Shown: positions 32,770-41,780, counted from the first letter of the stretch. The stretch is DNA of 64,000 bases from Bog-159 sp963843255 (GCA_963843255.1 CAWJJQ010000008.1:581867-645866), one strand, 5' to 3'. Made by a program: numbers and translations. The notes: a model not told the origin generated them from the letters alone.

Positions 32770-33930
32770 ATGTTCCGCTACATCCCATTGATCGTCAAGA
32801 ACTGCTGGCGCAACCGGCGCCGCACCATGTTGACCATCGTGAGCGTGGGCGTGTCCATGTGCCTGCTGGGCGTTCTGATGGCCGTCTATCACGCCATGTA
32901 CCTCAGCGATCCTACGCCCGAGCAGGCCCTGCGCCTGGTCACGCGGAACCGGATTTCGCTGACCGTCGAAATTCCGCAGTATTATATGGACCGCATCCGC
33001 CAGGTGCCTGGTGTCAAAGAGGTTATGCCTTCCCAGTGGTACGGCGGTGTCTACAAGGACGCGCGCGATCCCAAGAATTTCTTCGCCCGCTTCGGTGTGG
33101 ACCCCGAAAAGCTGTTCAAGATTTACAGCGAGCTGACCATCCCGGAAGATCAGAAGCAGGCCTTCATTCGCGACCGCACAGGCACCGTGATCGGCCGCGA
33201 TCTGGCCGACAAGTTCAATTTCCATGTGGGCGACCGCATCACTTTAACCGGCGATATCTTTCCCGGTACGCTGGAACTGACCGTACGCGGCATTTTCGAC
33301 AGCCCGCGCAAAAGTGAGGTGTTGTACTTTAACTGGGCCTACGTGCGCGAAGGATTGCCGGAAGCCCGCAAAGGTGACGTCGGCCTGTTCAACATCGTGT
33401 GCGACAGCCCCGCCGCCGTGTCCCGGGTCGCCAAAACCGTCGACGACGAATTTCACAATTCGCCGGTGCAGACCCGCACTGAAACCGAGCAGGCCTTCAC
33501 CCTTAGTTTCGCTTCCATGCTGGGCAACGTGAAGATGTTCCTATTCAGTATCTGCGCCGCGGTGATGTTTACCGTGCTGTTGGTTTCGGCCAACACCATG
33601 GCCATGTCCGTGCGCGAGCGCGTACGTGAAGTCGGTGTTCTCAAAACCCTGGGCTTCACCGGTGGCAACATCCTACTGATTATCCTGGGGGAAGCCTGCG
33701 TGATCTCGGTGGCCGGCGGGACCGTCGGGTTTCTGCTCTCGACCTTCCTGACAAGCGGCCTCCGCAAAAGCCCGGCGGGATTTTTTCTGCCGCCCATCCA
33801 TCCGTTCGATCCGTCGGTGGCCGCCGCGTGTATCACAGTGGCATTGGTGATCGGTATGTTGAGTTCGTTCGTGCCCGCCTGGGGCGCGTCCCGCACGCCG
33901 ATCGTGGAAGCATTGCGTAGCACCGATTAG
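32770..33930 (+). CDS. ABC permease, FtsX/MacB type (first of two)
   Basis: A 386-residue inner-membrane protein of the four-TM MacB type: TM1 (RTMLTIVSVGVSMCLLGVL), a periplasmic MacB-like core (residues 50-250), then three C-terminal TMs (FLFSICAAVMFTVLLVSAN, ILLIILGEACVISVAGG, SVAAACITVALVIGMLSS) around the conserved REVGVLKTLGF. It lacks the N-terminal ATPase fused in MacB, which here is a separate gene at 36465. The following permease gene starts eight bases after the stop and its ribosome site TAGGAG includes this stop codon. The two permeases probably form a heterodimer. Confidence 0.9.
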   Translation: MFRYIPLIVKNCWRNRRRTMLTIVSVGVSMCLLGVLMAVYHAMYLSDPTPEQALRLVTRNRISLTVEIPQYYMDRIRQVPGVKEVMPSQWYGGVYKDARDPKNFFARFGVDPEKLFKIYSELTIPEDQKQAFIRDRTGTVIGRDLADKFNFHVGDRITLTGDIFPGTLELTVRGIFDSPRKSEVLYFNWAYVREGLPEARKGDVGLFNIVCDSPAAVSRVAKTVDDEFHNSPVQTRTETEQAFTLSFASMLGNVKMFLFSICAAVMFTVLLVSANTMAMSVRERVREVGVLKTLGFTGGNILLIILGEACVISVAGGTVGFLLSTFLTSGLRKSPAGFFLPPIHPFDPSVAAACITVALVIGMLSSFVPAWGASRTPIVEALRSTD

Positions 33931-33938
33931 GAGCGCCC

Positions 33939-35102
33939 GTGGCTATTCCCGTCGCATATAATCTTCGCAACCTGATTGTCCGTAAGACCACCACGCTCAT
34001 GACCGCGCTGGGCATTGCGCTCACGGTAGCGGTGCTGCTTGCCATCATGGCGCTGCTTAGCGGCCTGCGCAGCACGCTCTCCTCCAGCGGCGATCCCCTG
34101 CAGATCGTGGTGATGCGCAAAGGATCGGAAACCGAGCTAGTCTCGAATTTCACGCGCGGCCAGTTTCAGGACCTGAAGTTCAAGCCTGGGATCGCGCGCA
34201 CCGCCTCCGGAGATCCCATGGCATCGCTTGAAATCATGACCATCATCAACCTGGCCAGCGTGGATGCCCCGGACGGGATGAACGTGAGCGTGCGCGGGCT
34301 GCTCCCGATCGGCATTGAGATGCGCAAGGGGCTCAAGCTTTTGAGCGGCCGCTGGTTCGATCCCGGCAAACGTGAGCTGGTGACCGGAAAATCCATCGCG
34401 CAGCGCTATCCCAGCGCGGCGCTGGGCAAACATATCACCTTCGGACGCGGCGATTGGGAAGTGGTGGGCGTGATGGATGGGGGCCAGAGCGCCCAGAACA
34501 GCGAGATCTTCGCCGACCTGAACCAGGTCAGTTCCGACCTGCAGCGAACCGATGTGCTCAGCTCGGCATTGGTACGCGCCACCGATGCCGGCGCCGCCAC
34601 CGCGCTGGTAAACAGCATCAATGACGACCAGCGCCTCAATATGAATGCCGAGTCCGAGAAAGAGTATTACGACCGGCAAACCCAATCCGCCGCGCCCATC
34701 GAATTCATCGGAATCTTCGTATGCGTCATCATGGCCATCGGCAGCAGTTTCGCGGCCATGAACACCATGTACGCCGCGGTGGCCCGCCGCGCGCGAGAAA
34801 TCGGGACGCTGCGCGTGCTGGGCTTCTCCAAGGGCAGCATCCTGTTCAGCTTCTTTATCGAATCCGTGTTGCTGGCCGCCCTGGGCGGGGTGTTGGGCTG
34901 CCTGCTGGTATTTCCTTTGAACGGCGTGACCACCGGCATCGGCAGCAGCACGTTCAGCGAACTCGCGTTTGCCTTCCGTGTGACGCCCCAGATTATGCTG
35001 GCGGGCATCGCCTTTGCGACGGTGCTGGGTGCGCTGGGCGGGCTGTTCCCGGCGCGCATGGCGGCTCGCAAGGAGATCCTGGTGGCCTTGCGCGAGGTTT
35101 AA
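33939..35102 (+). CDS. ABC permease, FtsX/MacB type (second of two)
   Basis: A 387-residue permease with the same plan as its neighbour: TM1 (TTTLMTALGIALTVAVLLAI), a periplasmic domain, and C-terminal TMs (FIGIFVCVIMAIGSSFAAMN, FSFFIESVLLAALGGVLG, IMLAGIAFATVLGALGGLF) around REIGTLRVLGFS. The start is GTG 33939, with TAGGAG five bases upstream. It is part of the operon 32770-37699 and resembles one half of a DevC- or MacB-like pump. Sequence divergence from the first permease suggests an old duplication, not a recent one. Confidence 0.9.
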   Translation: MAIPVAYNLRNLIVRKTTTLMTALGIALTVAVLLAIMALLSGLRSTLSSSGDPLQIVVMRKGSETELVSNFTRGQFQDLKFKPGIARTASGDPMASLEIMTIINLASVDAPDGMNVSVRGLLPIGIEMRKGLKLLSGRWFDPGKRELVTGKSIAQRYPSAALGKHITFGRGDWEVVGVMDGGQSAQNSEIFADLNQVSSDLQRTDVLSSALVRATDAGAATALVNSINDDQRLNMNAESEKEYYDRQTQSAAPIEFIGIFVCVIMAIGSSFAAMNTMYAAVARRAREIGTLRVLGFSKGSILFSFFIESVLLAALGGVLGCLLVFPLNGVTTGIGSSTFSELAFAFRVTPQIMLAGIAFATVLGALGGLFPARMAARKEILVALREV

Positions 35103-35124
35103 ACGCCCGGTTGAACTTCTGTAT

Positions 35125-36456
35125 ATGGATGCCGAACTCAAAAGCTTGCAAATCGACCGTGGTCGGAAACGCTCCGACGAGCCGTCCAAGTGGGCCACTC
35201 GCTGGATCATCGGCGGCGTCTGCTTATTTATCCTGCTGGGCGCCGGGCGTTTCGCCTACAGCCGCCTCAACGCCGCCACCGAGGTCCAAGTGCAGCGCGT
35301 CAAAGCCATTAGCACCGGCCACGCCGAACAGGGCGTCATCCTGAACGCCACGGGCTACATCGTAGCCGCCCACAAAATCGAACTGGCCGCCAAGGTAATC
35401 GGTAAGGTGAAGTGGATCGGCGTGGATAAAGGCGATCGGGTCAAGGAAGGCCAGGTGCTCGTGCGCCTGGAGGACGACGAGTACCGCGCGCAGCTCGATC
35501 AGGCCAAGGGCAATCTGGCCAACCTGGAGGCGCATCTGGCGGAGTTGGAGCATGGCTCGCGCCCCGAGGAAATCGCCCAGGCGTTAGCCAATCTGAATTC
35601 GTCCAAAGCCGACCTGGAAAATGCGCGTGTCAGCCTGGAACGCACCCGCAAGCTGGTAGCCCAGGCGGTCATGTCGCAGCAGAACCTCGACGACGCGCAA
35701 GCCCGCTTTGACTCGGCCAACGCCAAGGTCAATTCGCTTCAGAAGGCCTATGACCTGGTCAAGCTCGGCCCCCGGCAGGAGCAGATCGATGCCATGCGCG
35801 GCCAGGTGGAACAGGCCCGCGGCGCCGTGGCTTACGCCGAGACTAACCTGGCCAATACCATCATCCGCTCGCCAGTCACCGGTACCATCCTGGAGCGCGC
35901 CGTGGAGATCGGCGAATTCGTCACCACCAGCTTCGTGGGCGATCGCGGCGCCAAAGGCTATGTCGTGTCGCTCGCCGATCTGAACGACCTGGAGGTCGAG
36001 CTGGATATCAGCCAGAACGATTTCGCCAAGCTCCACATGAAGCAGAATGGCATCATCACCACGGATGCCTTTCCCGACCGCAAGTACGACGGGTTCATCC
36101 GTGAAGTCTCCCCCGAAGCCAACCGCCAGAAAGCCACCGTGCAGGTGAAAGTGAAGGTGGCCCATCCCGACGACTATCTGCGTCCCGAAATGAATGCCAG
36201 CGTGGCCTTCCTCTCCGACGAGAAGAACGCCGCCGCCACGCCTTCGCAGCCGATCGTGGTGGTGCCGGCTTCGGCCATCCGCGATAACAAGGTCTTCGTG
36301 ATACTGGATGGCCGGGCCGTCCGGCGCGACATCAAGCCGGGACCCACCAGCAGCCAGGGTGTGCGCATCGAGCAGGGCCTCATCGGCGGCGAAGACCTGA
36401 TCCTGAACCCGCCCGCCACGCTGAAGGATGGCGACCGCGTGCGCCAGAAAGCCTGA
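35125..36456 (+). CDS. HlyD/MacA-type periplasmic adaptor
   Basis: A 443-residue membrane-fusion protein. ATG 35125 is chosen over the longer open frame because sequence before it overlaps the permease. One TM at about 28-48 (WIIGGVCLFILLGAGRF) is followed by the first barrel/lipoyl half (GYIVAAHKIELAAKVIGKV, GDRVKEGQVLVRLEDDEY). A long coiled coil spans about 105-230 (NLANLEAHLAELEHG to EQARGAVAYAETNL), then comes the second lipoyl half (IIRSPVTGTILERAVEIGE), a beta-barrel and a membrane-proximal domain. It links the FtsX permeases to a TolC-type duct. A duct gene is absent from this operon; the nearest is at 22245. Confidence 0.92.
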   Translation: MDAELKSLQIDRGRKRSDEPSKWATRWIIGGVCLFILLGAGRFAYSRLNAATEVQVQRVKAISTGHAEQGVILNATGYIVAAHKIELAAKVIGKVKWIGVDKGDRVKEGQVLVRLEDDEYRAQLDQAKGNLANLEAHLAELEHGSRPEEIAQALANLNSSKADLENARVSLERTRKLVAQAVMSQQNLDDAQARFDSANAKVNSLQKAYDLVKLGPRQEQIDAMRGQVEQARGAVAYAETNLANTIIRSPVTGTILERAVEIGEFVTTSFVGDRGAKGYVVSLADLNDLEVELDISQNDFAKLHMKQNGIITTDAFPDRKYDGFIREVSPEANRQKATVQVKVKVAHPDDYLRPEMNASVAFLSDEKNAAATPSQPIVVVPASAIRDNKVFVILDGRAVRRDIKPGPTSSQGVRIEQGLIGGEDLILNPPATLKDGDRVRQKA

Positions 36457-36464
36457 ATCCCGAT

Positions 36465-37166
36465 ATGAGCGAAACCATCATCGAAACGCGCCACCTGACC
36501 AAGGAGTTTATCCGCGACGAGTTCCATGTTGTCGCGCTCAAGAACATCGATATCCGTATCGATAAGGGCGAGTTCGTGGCCCTCATGGGACCCTCCGGTT
36601 CAGGCAAATCCACGCTGTTGCACCTGATCGCCGCCATGGACAAAGCCACCGGCGGCGAGATCCGCGTATTGGGTCACAACCTGCGCGAGCTCAGCGACCG
36701 CCAGATCGCGCACTGGCGCAATGAACACGTCGGTTTCATCTTCCAGCAGTTCAACCTGATTCCGGTTCTGACCGCGCTCGAGAACGTGGAGCTGCCCCTC
36801 AAGCTCACTAATCTGAAAAAGCAGGAACGGCTGGATCATGCCGCTACCGCCCTGAAGCTCGTCGGTCTCGGCGACCGCCTGGGCCACTACCCGCGCCAGT
36901 TGTCCGGCGGGCAGGAGCAGCGCGTGGCCATCGCCCGCGCCATCGTCACCGACCCCGCGTTGATCCTGGCGGATGAGCCTACCGGAAACCTCGACGCCGC
37001 ATCCGCCGACGACGTGCTCACTATCCTCTCGAAGCTGAACAAAGAGTACAACAAGACTGTTGTGATGGTCACCCACGATCCGCACGCGGCGCGGTTCGCC
37101 ACCAAAGTGCGCCATCTCGAGAAAGGAGAGCTCCTGGCGGAGGATGCCGTGCCGGCCGCCCGGTAA
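36465..37166 (+). CDS. ABC transporter ATP-binding subunit, MacB/LolD type
   Basis: A 233-residue ATPase with Walker A GPSGSGKST (about residues 43-51), Q-loop FIFQQFNLIPVLT, signature LSGGQEQRVAIARA and Walker B LILADEPTGNLD, with the switch His in VMVTHD. The signature has QEQR where QQQR is usual, a small variation. It follows the adaptor by eight bases and powers the two FtsX permeases, together making a split MacAB-like or DevBCA-like exporter. Likely cargoes are macrolide-like compounds, peptides or lipids, but the substrate is not shown by the sequence. Confidence 0.93.
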   Translation: MSETIIETRHLTKEFIRDEFHVVALKNIDIRIDKGEFVALMGPSGSGKSTLLHLIAAMDKATGGEIRVLGHNLRELSDRQIAHWRNEHVGFIFQQFNLIPVLTALENVELPLKLTNLKKQERLDHAATALKLVGLGDRLGHYPRQLSGGQEQRVAIARAIVTDPALILADEPTGNLDAASADDVLTILSKLNKEYNKTVVMVTHDPHAARFATKVRHLEKGELLAEDAVPAAR

Positions 37167-37168
37167 TT

Positions 37169-37699
37169 ATGGCAGAACTCGAAATCCATCACGAAGAAGC
37201 TCACGGTCACGACAAAGCGGGCCAGATCGTCGGCGTGCTGGCGGCCTTGCTGGCTGTCTGCTTGGCGGTGGTAACCATTGCCTCGCATCGGACTCACACC
37301 GAGGCCATCATCAAGAAGTCCGAGTCCAACGACCAATGGCAGTATTACCAGTCGAGCCGCTTGAAGTTCCATAACCTCGAATTGGCTGAACGGCTGATCG
37401 ACGTGCTGGGTCCGAACAACGCGGGCGCCCGCGAGAACCTGGCGCAAATTGCCAAAGAAAAACTAAAGTACACCGACCAGTCAAAGGACTTGCAATCGAA
37501 AGCGCAGGAGAAAACAGACGAATCGGAGGCCGCCGAGCGCAGGGCTCTGCACTACGATCTGGGCGAAGGCCTGCTGGAGATCGCCCTGGTGCTCAGTTCC
37601 CTCTACTTCATCGCGCGCAAGATGCTGTTTCCGGTGGTCAGTATCATCGCCGGCATCGCCGGCGTTATCGTGGCGATTACCGGCCTGACGGCGTCGTGA
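37169..37699 (+). CDS. DUF4337-family membrane protein
   Basis: A 176-residue protein starting two bases after the ATPase stop, so it belongs to the efflux operon. It has a His-rich N terminus (EIHHEEAHGHDK), TM1 (VGVLAALLAVCLAVVTIAS), a charged helical middle with SNDQWQYYQSSRLK typical of DUF4337, and two C-terminal TMs (LLEIALVLSSLYFIA, VVSIIAGIAGVIVAITGL). The family has no known function. Its tight link to an exporter suggests an accessory role in the inner membrane. The end converges on the minus-strand binding-protein gene with a 12-base gap. Confidence 0.82.
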   Translation: MAELEIHHEEAHGHDKAGQIVGVLAALLAVCLAVVTIASHRTHTEAIIKKSESNDQWQYYQSSRLKFHNLELAERLIDVLGPNNAGARENLAQIAKEKLKYTDQSKDLQSKAQEKTDESEAAERRALHYDLGEGLLEIALVLSSLYFIARKMLFPVVSIIAGIAGVIVAITGLTAS

Positions 37700-37711
37700 A
37701 GGCCTTGGGGA

Positions 37712-38713
37712 TTACTGGCTCTTCTGCGATGTCTCGCTGACGAACGAATCCACGTTACTCTTATCTACCAAGATTTCGCCGGTATCCACAAATGTCGCCA
37801 CCGGTGACTGCGGATCACTCGCCCAGGGCTTATCCAGCGGATTCGGCGGATAGTGGTGCATCGTATCGAGTGACGTCACGCCCACAAAACCCATGGTGAA
37901 TGGTTTCTGCGCAATAGTGCCGGCGATCTGCCCTTTCTTGATCCAGTCCAGAGTACGCGGGTCGGTGTCCATGGCGATGATCACCTTGCCGGTCACTTTG
38001 TTCCGGTCGAGCACGTCGGCCACTTCCGGACACGCAATCGCCTCCAGACAGATAAAGCCATCCACCTTACCAATGTTTTTCTTGTCCACCAGATCCTGCA
38101 CATGGTCGAAGGCAATGCGCGGGTCGCCTTTGATGTCGATGGTGTCCATGATCTTTATGCCCGGGTGGCTCTCCAGGCCGTCGTGGTAACCGCGCAGGCG
38201 GTCCTTCAGGTTAGCCTGCTCGGGCATGGTCAGAATCACCACGTTACCCTTGCCCTGCAACTGCTTCGCGGCAAGTTGCGCGCCCATCAATCCCGCTTTG
38301 TAGTTATCGGTGCCCACGAAGGTCAGCCGCTTGCTCGCCGGCGCGTCGGAATCGATGGTAATCACCGGGATCCCCTGGCCGATCGCGGCATCGATGTCCG
38401 GCTGCATGATCGCGGGATCCGCTACCGACACCATAATGCCGGCCGGCTTGATCTTCTCGGCCAGCACCCGCTGAAAAGCATCATGCTCACCCTTGGGGTC
38501 GAAAGTATCCGTTCCCACCATTTCGGCCTTCACTCCCAACTTCTGGGCTGCCGCCATTAAGCCTGCATTCGTGCTCACCCAGTAGGGAATCTTGATATTG
38601 GTCGCCACCAGAAAATATTTCTCGGTGGTCGCGTGCGGGGAACTGCCGCACCCTGCCAGCCACATTAGCGCGCCGCTACACACCCCGATCAGGACCTTCT
38701 TTCGCATCTGCAT
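37712..38713 (-). CDS. Sugar-type periplasmic binding lipoprotein (RbsB-like)
   Basis: A 333-residue type-I binding protein. The lipoprotein signal MRKKVLIGVCSGALMWLAGC ends in a lipobox with Cys lipidated. The start at 38713 is supported by GGAGG six bases upstream and is preferred over the longer frame to 38752. Fold elements are KYFLVATNIKIPYWVSTN, AGIMVSVADPA, IPVITIDSDAPASKR, YKAGLMGAQLAA, VDGFICLEAIACPEV and a WIKKGQIAGTIAQKP hinge region. Relatives bind ribose, galactose or other monosaccharides for ABC import or chemotaxis. No permease or ATPase is near. It lies 28 bases downstream of the alpha-galactosidase in the same direction, so the released sugar may be its ligand. Confidence 0.85.
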   Translation of the reverse strand: MQMRKKVLIGVCSGALMWLAGCGSSPHATTEKYFLVATNIKIPYWVSTNAGLMAAAQKLGVKAEMVGTDTFDPKGEHDAFQRVLAEKIKPAGIMVSVADPAIMQPDIDAAIGQGIPVITIDSDAPASKRLTFVGTDNYKAGLMGAQLAAKQLQGKGNVVILTMPEQANLKDRLRGYHDGLESHPGIKIMDTIDIKGDPRIAFDHVQDLVDKKNIGKVDGFICLEAIACPEVADVLDRNKVTGKVIIAMDTDPRTLDWIKKGQIAGTIAQKPFTMGFVGVTSLDTMHHYPPNPLDKPWASDPQSPVATFVDTGEILVDKSNVDSFVSETSQKSQ

Positions 38714-38741
38714 GTCAGGCCTCCGCACCAGACAGTATATG

Positions 38742-40922
38742 TCACCGCACACGTTCCAGTATCAGCAGGGTGCTGTCGTAATCGCCGGTCAGCCGCAGCC
38801 GGATTCCATGGTTCATCAGGTACGAGCCGCTGGCCGTCTCCAGATGATCTTCCAGCTTCTGATCGGTCGGTTTCAGCCGGTATACGGCGCCCTCTTCCAG
38901 ACCGCGAAAGTACACGATGGGTGCTGGCCGCAGGTATTGCTGCGAGTGAAGAAAGGCGAACAGCACCACTTGGTTGGCGTCCGCCGCCACGTATTCGTTG
39001 GCGGTAAATTCGCCCTCCCGCGGCGAGAACAGCCGGTAGAGATTACCCTGCTGCACCGTGCCGCGGATCTGCTTGTCATAGGTCACCATGCGCGACGCCA
39101 GCGCGAAGTCCTCGTCCTTCCAGTGGTTCAGGTTCGACCCGATACCCAGCGAACCTTGCATCGCCACTAGAAAGCGATATTGCAGTGGCGTGCTCCGCCC
39201 GTTCAGGTTTGGCACGTCAGTCACCCACGCCATCATGACCTTCGGCGCGTAGGCATACGTGAATCCCTCCTGAATGCGCAGCCGGTCGAATGCCTCCGTG
39301 TTGTCCGATGTCCACACCTCGTCTACCCGTTTCAGGATGCCCAGGTCCACGCGGCCGCCGCCGCCCGAACACGATTCGATCTCCAGACCCGGATGCTTCG
39401 CGCGCAGCCGGTCGATGATGTTGTACACGTTCCAGGTGTACTTGACCCATAGTTCTTTCTGTTCGTTTAAGGGCGCTTCCGGCCATCCCGGCTCGCCGAA
39501 ATGCCGGTTCATATCCCACTTCAGAAACTCGATGTGATTTTCCGACACAAGTTTGTCGAGCACCGAAAAAATATGATCGCGCACATCCTCCCGCGCCATG
39601 TTCAGTACCAGTTGGTTGCGCGCCTCCGACCGCGGCCGGTTATCGAAATGCATGGCCCAGTCGGGATGCGCGCGGTAAAGGTCGCTATTGGGGTTCACCA
39701 TCTCCGGCTCCACCCAAAGGCCGAACTTCATCCCCCGGCCGTTGACATAATCGATCAGGCCCTTCAGCCCGTTAGGAAACTTTTGCGGGTTCACGGTCCA
39801 ATCTCCCAGCCCCGCGTGATCGTCGTTGCGCTGCCCGAACCAGCCATCGTCCATGACGAATAGCTCTACCCCGATCTTGGCTGCCTTATCGGCCAGCTCT
39901 TTCTGGCCGGCCTCGTTCACATTGAAAGTGGTGGCTTCCCATGAGTTGTACAGCACCGGACGCGGATGCGGCGCCATGTGATCGGGCAGAATCTGGTCCC
40001 GCTCGAAGGCATGCATGATGCGGGAACTCTCGCCAAAACCCTGGTCCGTGAAACCGCCGTAGAACGCAGGCGTCTCCAGGCTCTCGCCCGGCTTCAGCAG
40101 GTAGCCGAAATCGAAGTCGTTAAAGCCGCCCGTCACCCGCACCTGTTGCGCGGGCGTCTCCTCCACCACCAGCTTCCAGTTGCCGCTCCAGCCGATCGCG
40201 CCGAACCACACCCGCCCGTGCTCTTCATCGGCTGCTCCCGAAGGACCCCCGTCGAGGGCGAACCACGGATTCGCCTGATGGCTGGTGTTGCCGCGGCGGC
40301 TTTCTAGCACCGTCTTTCCGGGTTGCACCGGCTCGCGATAGAGCTGCGTCTCGCCCGCCCAGCGCCCCGTCAGGTGGCTCAACCGGTAGCCTTCGCCCGC
40401 CGGCACATACCATACTCCCGATTGCGCGCTCTCGACCGTTAGCGGCTGGCCGGTCTGGTTGTGGATGACGGCGTGCTTCTCGATGATGCCCGCGCGTGCG
40501 TAGACTTGATACACCAGGTCGACACTCAGCGCGTATCGGATGTCTTTAGTGTGGATTACGAGCTGATCGCCGCGGTTCTCGTATGACCCGTAGTTCAGGA
40601 CCAGGTCGCGCGTGCCGTCGGCCAGCGTGACCTTGACGCATGGCTCGTTGTAACGCAAGCCTCCCCACCCGGGAAACTCTTCGTTCGACATGGTCTCGCG
40701 CGAATCGAACGAGGCGTGTTCCGGCGATGTATGGGCCGGCGCCAGATCGTCGTCGCGCAGCAGCTTTTTCCCCCAGTAGACATTCTGGAGGCTGTTCTCT
40801 TCGTTGACACCGAGCACATACGAGCTTCGGTCGGTATCCAGGACCCAGAGTCTCTTGGCCGGCAGGAACCGTACCTGGGCGAGCAACGGCAAGGATAGGC
40901 ACATAACAATCAGGAGCTTCAT
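38742..40922 (-). CDS. Alpha-galactosidase, glycoside hydrolase family 36
   Basis: A 726-residue exported enzyme (leader LLIVMCLSLPLLAQ). An N-terminal beta-sandwich of about 300 residues precedes the GH36 TIM barrel: RPVLYNSWEATTFNVNE, ELFVMDDGWFGQRNDDHAG, GMKFGLWVEPEMVNP. The nucleophile is Asp470 in FLKWDMNRHF, ESCSGGGGRVDLG follows, and the acid/base is Asp540 in WTSDNTEAFDR. All key residues of retaining alpha-galactosidases are present. It would remove alpha-linked galactose from raffinose-type sugars or galactomannan in the periplasm. No ribosome site is visible at ATG 40922. It probably forms a two-gene unit with the binding lipoprotein. Confidence 0.93.
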   Translation of the reverse strand: MKLLIVMCLSLPLLAQVRFLPAKRLWVLDTDRSSYVLGVNEENSLQNVYWGKKLLRDDDLAPAHTSPEHASFDSRETMSNEEFPGWGGLRYNEPCVKVTLADGTRDLVLNYGSYENRGDQLVIHTKDIRYALSVDLVYQVYARAGIIEKHAVIHNQTGQPLTVESAQSGVWYVPAGEGYRLSHLTGRWAGETQLYREPVQPGKTVLESRRGNTSHQANPWFALDGGPSGAADEEHGRVWFGAIGWSGNWKLVVEETPAQQVRVTGGFNDFDFGYLLKPGESLETPAFYGGFTDQGFGESSRIMHAFERDQILPDHMAPHPRPVLYNSWEATTFNVNEAGQKELADKAAKIGVELFVMDDGWFGQRNDDHAGLGDWTVNPQKFPNGLKGLIDYVNGRGMKFGLWVEPEMVNPNSDLYRAHPDWAMHFDNRPRSEARNQLVLNMAREDVRDHIFSVLDKLVSENHIEFLKWDMNRHFGEPGWPEAPLNEQKELWVKYTWNVYNIIDRLRAKHPGLEIESCSGGGGRVDLGILKRVDEVWTSDNTEAFDRLRIQEGFTYAYAPKVMMAWVTDVPNLNGRSTPLQYRFLVAMQGSLGIGSNLNHWKDEDFALASRMVTYDKQIRGTVQQGNLYRLFSPREGEFTANEYVAADANQVVLFAFLHSQQYLRPAPIVYFRGLEEGAVYRLKPTDQKLEDHLETASGSYLMNHGIRLRLTGDYDSTLLILERVR

Positions 40923-41120
40923 CAGTGATCAACGTATCATCCTTGCGGCGGCCTGCGACGCCGGGCCTGCGGCTTGTAACGTTTTTTGCGCGGAATTCAC
41001 TATGTACTAAGAGGGAGCATGAGGCAGAAGGAAGTGATCCATGACCGGGAGACCGCTCTGCAGTTGCTGTGCGCCAGCGTAGCGACGGTCCATCCGACCC
41101 CATCTGGCATAATACGGCCA

Positions 41121-41333
41121 ATGCCGATCGTAAGTGAGCCCCGAAAGAAGCGTTGCATAGTGGCTCAAACGGTCCAGCCCGCGGCAAAGGTGCACCGGCG
41201 CTGCCACTGCGGCATATGCCGCGTCTGCCAGGACAACGCGCACTGGGAGCGTGTTTTCCGCGAGAAGTTTGCCGACCTGGACTACTACAGCGGATTACGC
41301 GTTTCGCAGCGGTCGCCCCTGGCAGACTTCTAG
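41121..41333 (+). CDS. Small Cys-rich (zinc-ribbon-like) protein
   Basis: A 70-residue protein with a basic, disordered N terminus and a C-terminal motif CHCGICRVCQDNAHWERVF ending in KFADLDYY. The spacing C-x-C-x2-C-x2-C suggests a bound metal. I recall similar short proteins in acidobacteria, but this cannot be checked here. An upstream in-frame ATG at 41019 has a better ribosome site (AGAGGGAGC) and would give 104 residues. The 41121 start is preferred because the conserved-looking part begins there and a CATAAT box (41108-41113) lies seven bases before it. The 198 bases from the alpha-galactosidase start to here hold nothing else recognised. Confidence 0.55.
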   Translation: MPIVSEPRKKRCIVAQTVQPAAKVHRRCHCGICRVCQDNAHWERVFREKFADLDYYSGLRVSQRSPLADF

Positions 41334-41468
41334 GCTGACAGACCGCGTAAGCTGTTTCCGGGCCGCGCCATGTTTCCGCACCCCGCCATCGCGCGCGTCG
41401 GCAAGCGGTCCTTTACCGCGTTAACCCGACCGCCCGGAAACAGACCCGCTCCAGCCTTTCTGTCAGCC
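41333..41468. repeat. Nested perfect inverted repeats in a 447-base gene-free stretch
   Basis: An outer pair of 9-bp arms (41333-41341 and 41460-41468, GGCTGACAG/CTGTCAGCC) encloses an inner pair of 12-bp arms (41352-41363 and 41432-41443, CTGTTTCCGGGC/GCCCGGAAACAG). Inside is a small GCGGT-ACCGC hairpin (41405-41419). The outer arm begins at the stop codon of the Cys-rich gene. The layout would fold into one long branched hairpin as RNA, or could be a small mobile element. The rest of the gap (41469-41780) shows no gene: its open frames are Arg/Ser-rich and lack starts or family likeness. Confidence 0.5.
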
Positions 41469-41780
41469 GGCGGCGGTTTGAGCCGCGACTCCTTTCGGTA
41501 TGCATCGTCTACCACCGCGTGTAGACCGCTAAACAGGAACGGCGGTAAAACGAGGGTCGTCTATCGACCATGCTTTCGCCTCAACGCCCGCCTGCAGCAA
41601 TCCACCCAGATAGTCGCGGCGGCGGCGCGCATGACGACGAAACCGCGCAGCGCCGGCCGCGCGCGAAGCAGGTGCGGCAGCAAAGGCATGTTTCCCTCTC
41701 CTGCCGCTTATCTTAACTTTACTGGCTGGTGGTCAGTTAATTTGAAAAGAAGACGGCGACTCGCTCTCCGGCCGCGCCTT

